Below are positions 63,648 through 64,000 of a stretch of 64,000 nt of DNA, piece after piece. This DNA comes from Saprospiraceae bacterium (lineage in GTDB: Bacteria > Bacteroidota > Bacteroidia > Chitinophagales > Saprospiraceae). The stretch covers positions 34,879-98,878 of the forward strand of contig JAEUUT010000149.1 of NCBI GenBank assembly GCA_016787415.1, written 5' to 3'. The translations under genes and the position numbers were made by a program. Below the pieces are notes generated by a model that made no database searches, had not been told where the DNA came from, and saw nothing but the letters and a program-made list of their open reading frames with translations. Position 1 is the first letter of the stretch. Every line of letters starts with the position of its first letter.

Positions 63648-63750
63648 GATTTTTGATTTTAGATTTGCCCGAAACGCCCTCTTTATTAAATATAGAATTA
63701 GAGATGTACGAAGGATTTGTTCGGCTACGCCCCTTTTAGAAGGATGGGAA

Positions 63751-64000
63751 CGCGGATGAAGCGGATAAAGCGGATTTGAACGGATTTTTAGTGGCCTTGC
63801 GGCCACTTCTTTTAATTTTTTCGGATTAAAACCGCCTTCGGCGGCTGGATACGCTTGGTATACACATGAAATGAAACAAGGGATCGGTATTGATTTTTGC
63901 TTGCTTTACAAAAGATTGATTCGATATGCGTCTCGCCGAAGGCGGGCAAATCCGTAAAAATCAAAAAGAAGTGGCCGCAAGGCCACTAAAAATCCGTTCA
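63751..64000. repeat. Long inverted repeat, GCGGATGAAGCGG and GTGGCCTTGCGGCCAC, cut by the window end
   Basis: The left part has GCGGATGAAGCGGATAAAGCGG, TTTGAACGGATTTTTAG, the self-complementary GTGGCCTTGCGGCCAC and CCGCCTTCGGCGG. The right part (about 63931-64000) is the complement of the inner half; the rest of the right arm should lie beyond 64000. The 63648-63750 stretch has a GATTTAAGATTT run and no gene. Confidence 0.8.

Overview
The window is a piece of a Bacteroidota chromosome, most likely from the Saprospirales (Saprospiria). The evidence is a gliding lipoprotein GldD, C-terminal type IX secretion (T9SS) sorting tails on secreted proteins, SusC-like regulatory domains, DUF5916 and PorT-like barrel proteins, TAxxTTTG -7 promoter boxes, almost no Shine-Dalgarno sites, and an F-type ATPase operon atpB-E-F-H-A-G that lacks atpD and atpC. 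The family-level placement is an inference.

Layout. 0.5-6.8 kb: T9SS-sorted Omp28-like protein, TerC membrane protein, DEDDh exonuclease, and a tandem MbnP-MbnP-MbnH (diheme peroxidase) operon. 6.9-17.1 kb: giant alpha-2-macroglobulin with an embedded SusC-like piece, two tandem barrel paralogues, a secreted intradiol dioxygenase-like protein and a fasciclin protein. 17.7-29 kb: secreted serine protease, peptidase T, ADP-ribosylglycohydrolase-like lipoprotein, DUF5916 protein, Na+/H+ antiporter, SnoaL/DUF4440-like protein and 5'-nucleotidase. 29-37.5 kb: acetoacetate-CoA ligase, head-GIN protein, GH97 glycosidase, M29 aminopeptidase and HMG-CoA synthase. 38-47.4 kb: a beta-propeller-like surface protein, the ATP synthase operon, an EndoG-like nuclease and gldD. 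47.5-55.2 kb: an AT-rich accessory stretch with a TrmO-like protein, a CHAT-TPR protein, thioredoxin, an immunity-like protein, a group II intron remnant and a three-gene membrane/conflict-type operon with effector-associated (EAD11-like) domains and a ubiquitin-like domain, divergent from a small HTH regulator. 55.3-64 kb: a PaaE-like reductase, two-heme peroxidase, a four-gene coiled-coil/membrane module ending in a substrate-binding-protein/OmpA fusion, and a family 2 glycosyltransferase.

The most striking structure lies between the genes. About two dozen long inverted repeats (arms of 30 to 65 bp, several perfect or with one mismatch) occupy nearly every intergenic gap over about 100 bp. 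Each arm is made of a short word repeated with variation. At least eight or nine different word families are used, and several share related sequence near the hairpin tip. Many elements run flush from one stop codon to the next, and several supply the stop codon themselves. Others sit inside the ATP synthase operon or reach the start codon of the next gene. No tRNA, rRNA, CRISPR array, prophage or complete insertion sequence was seen.
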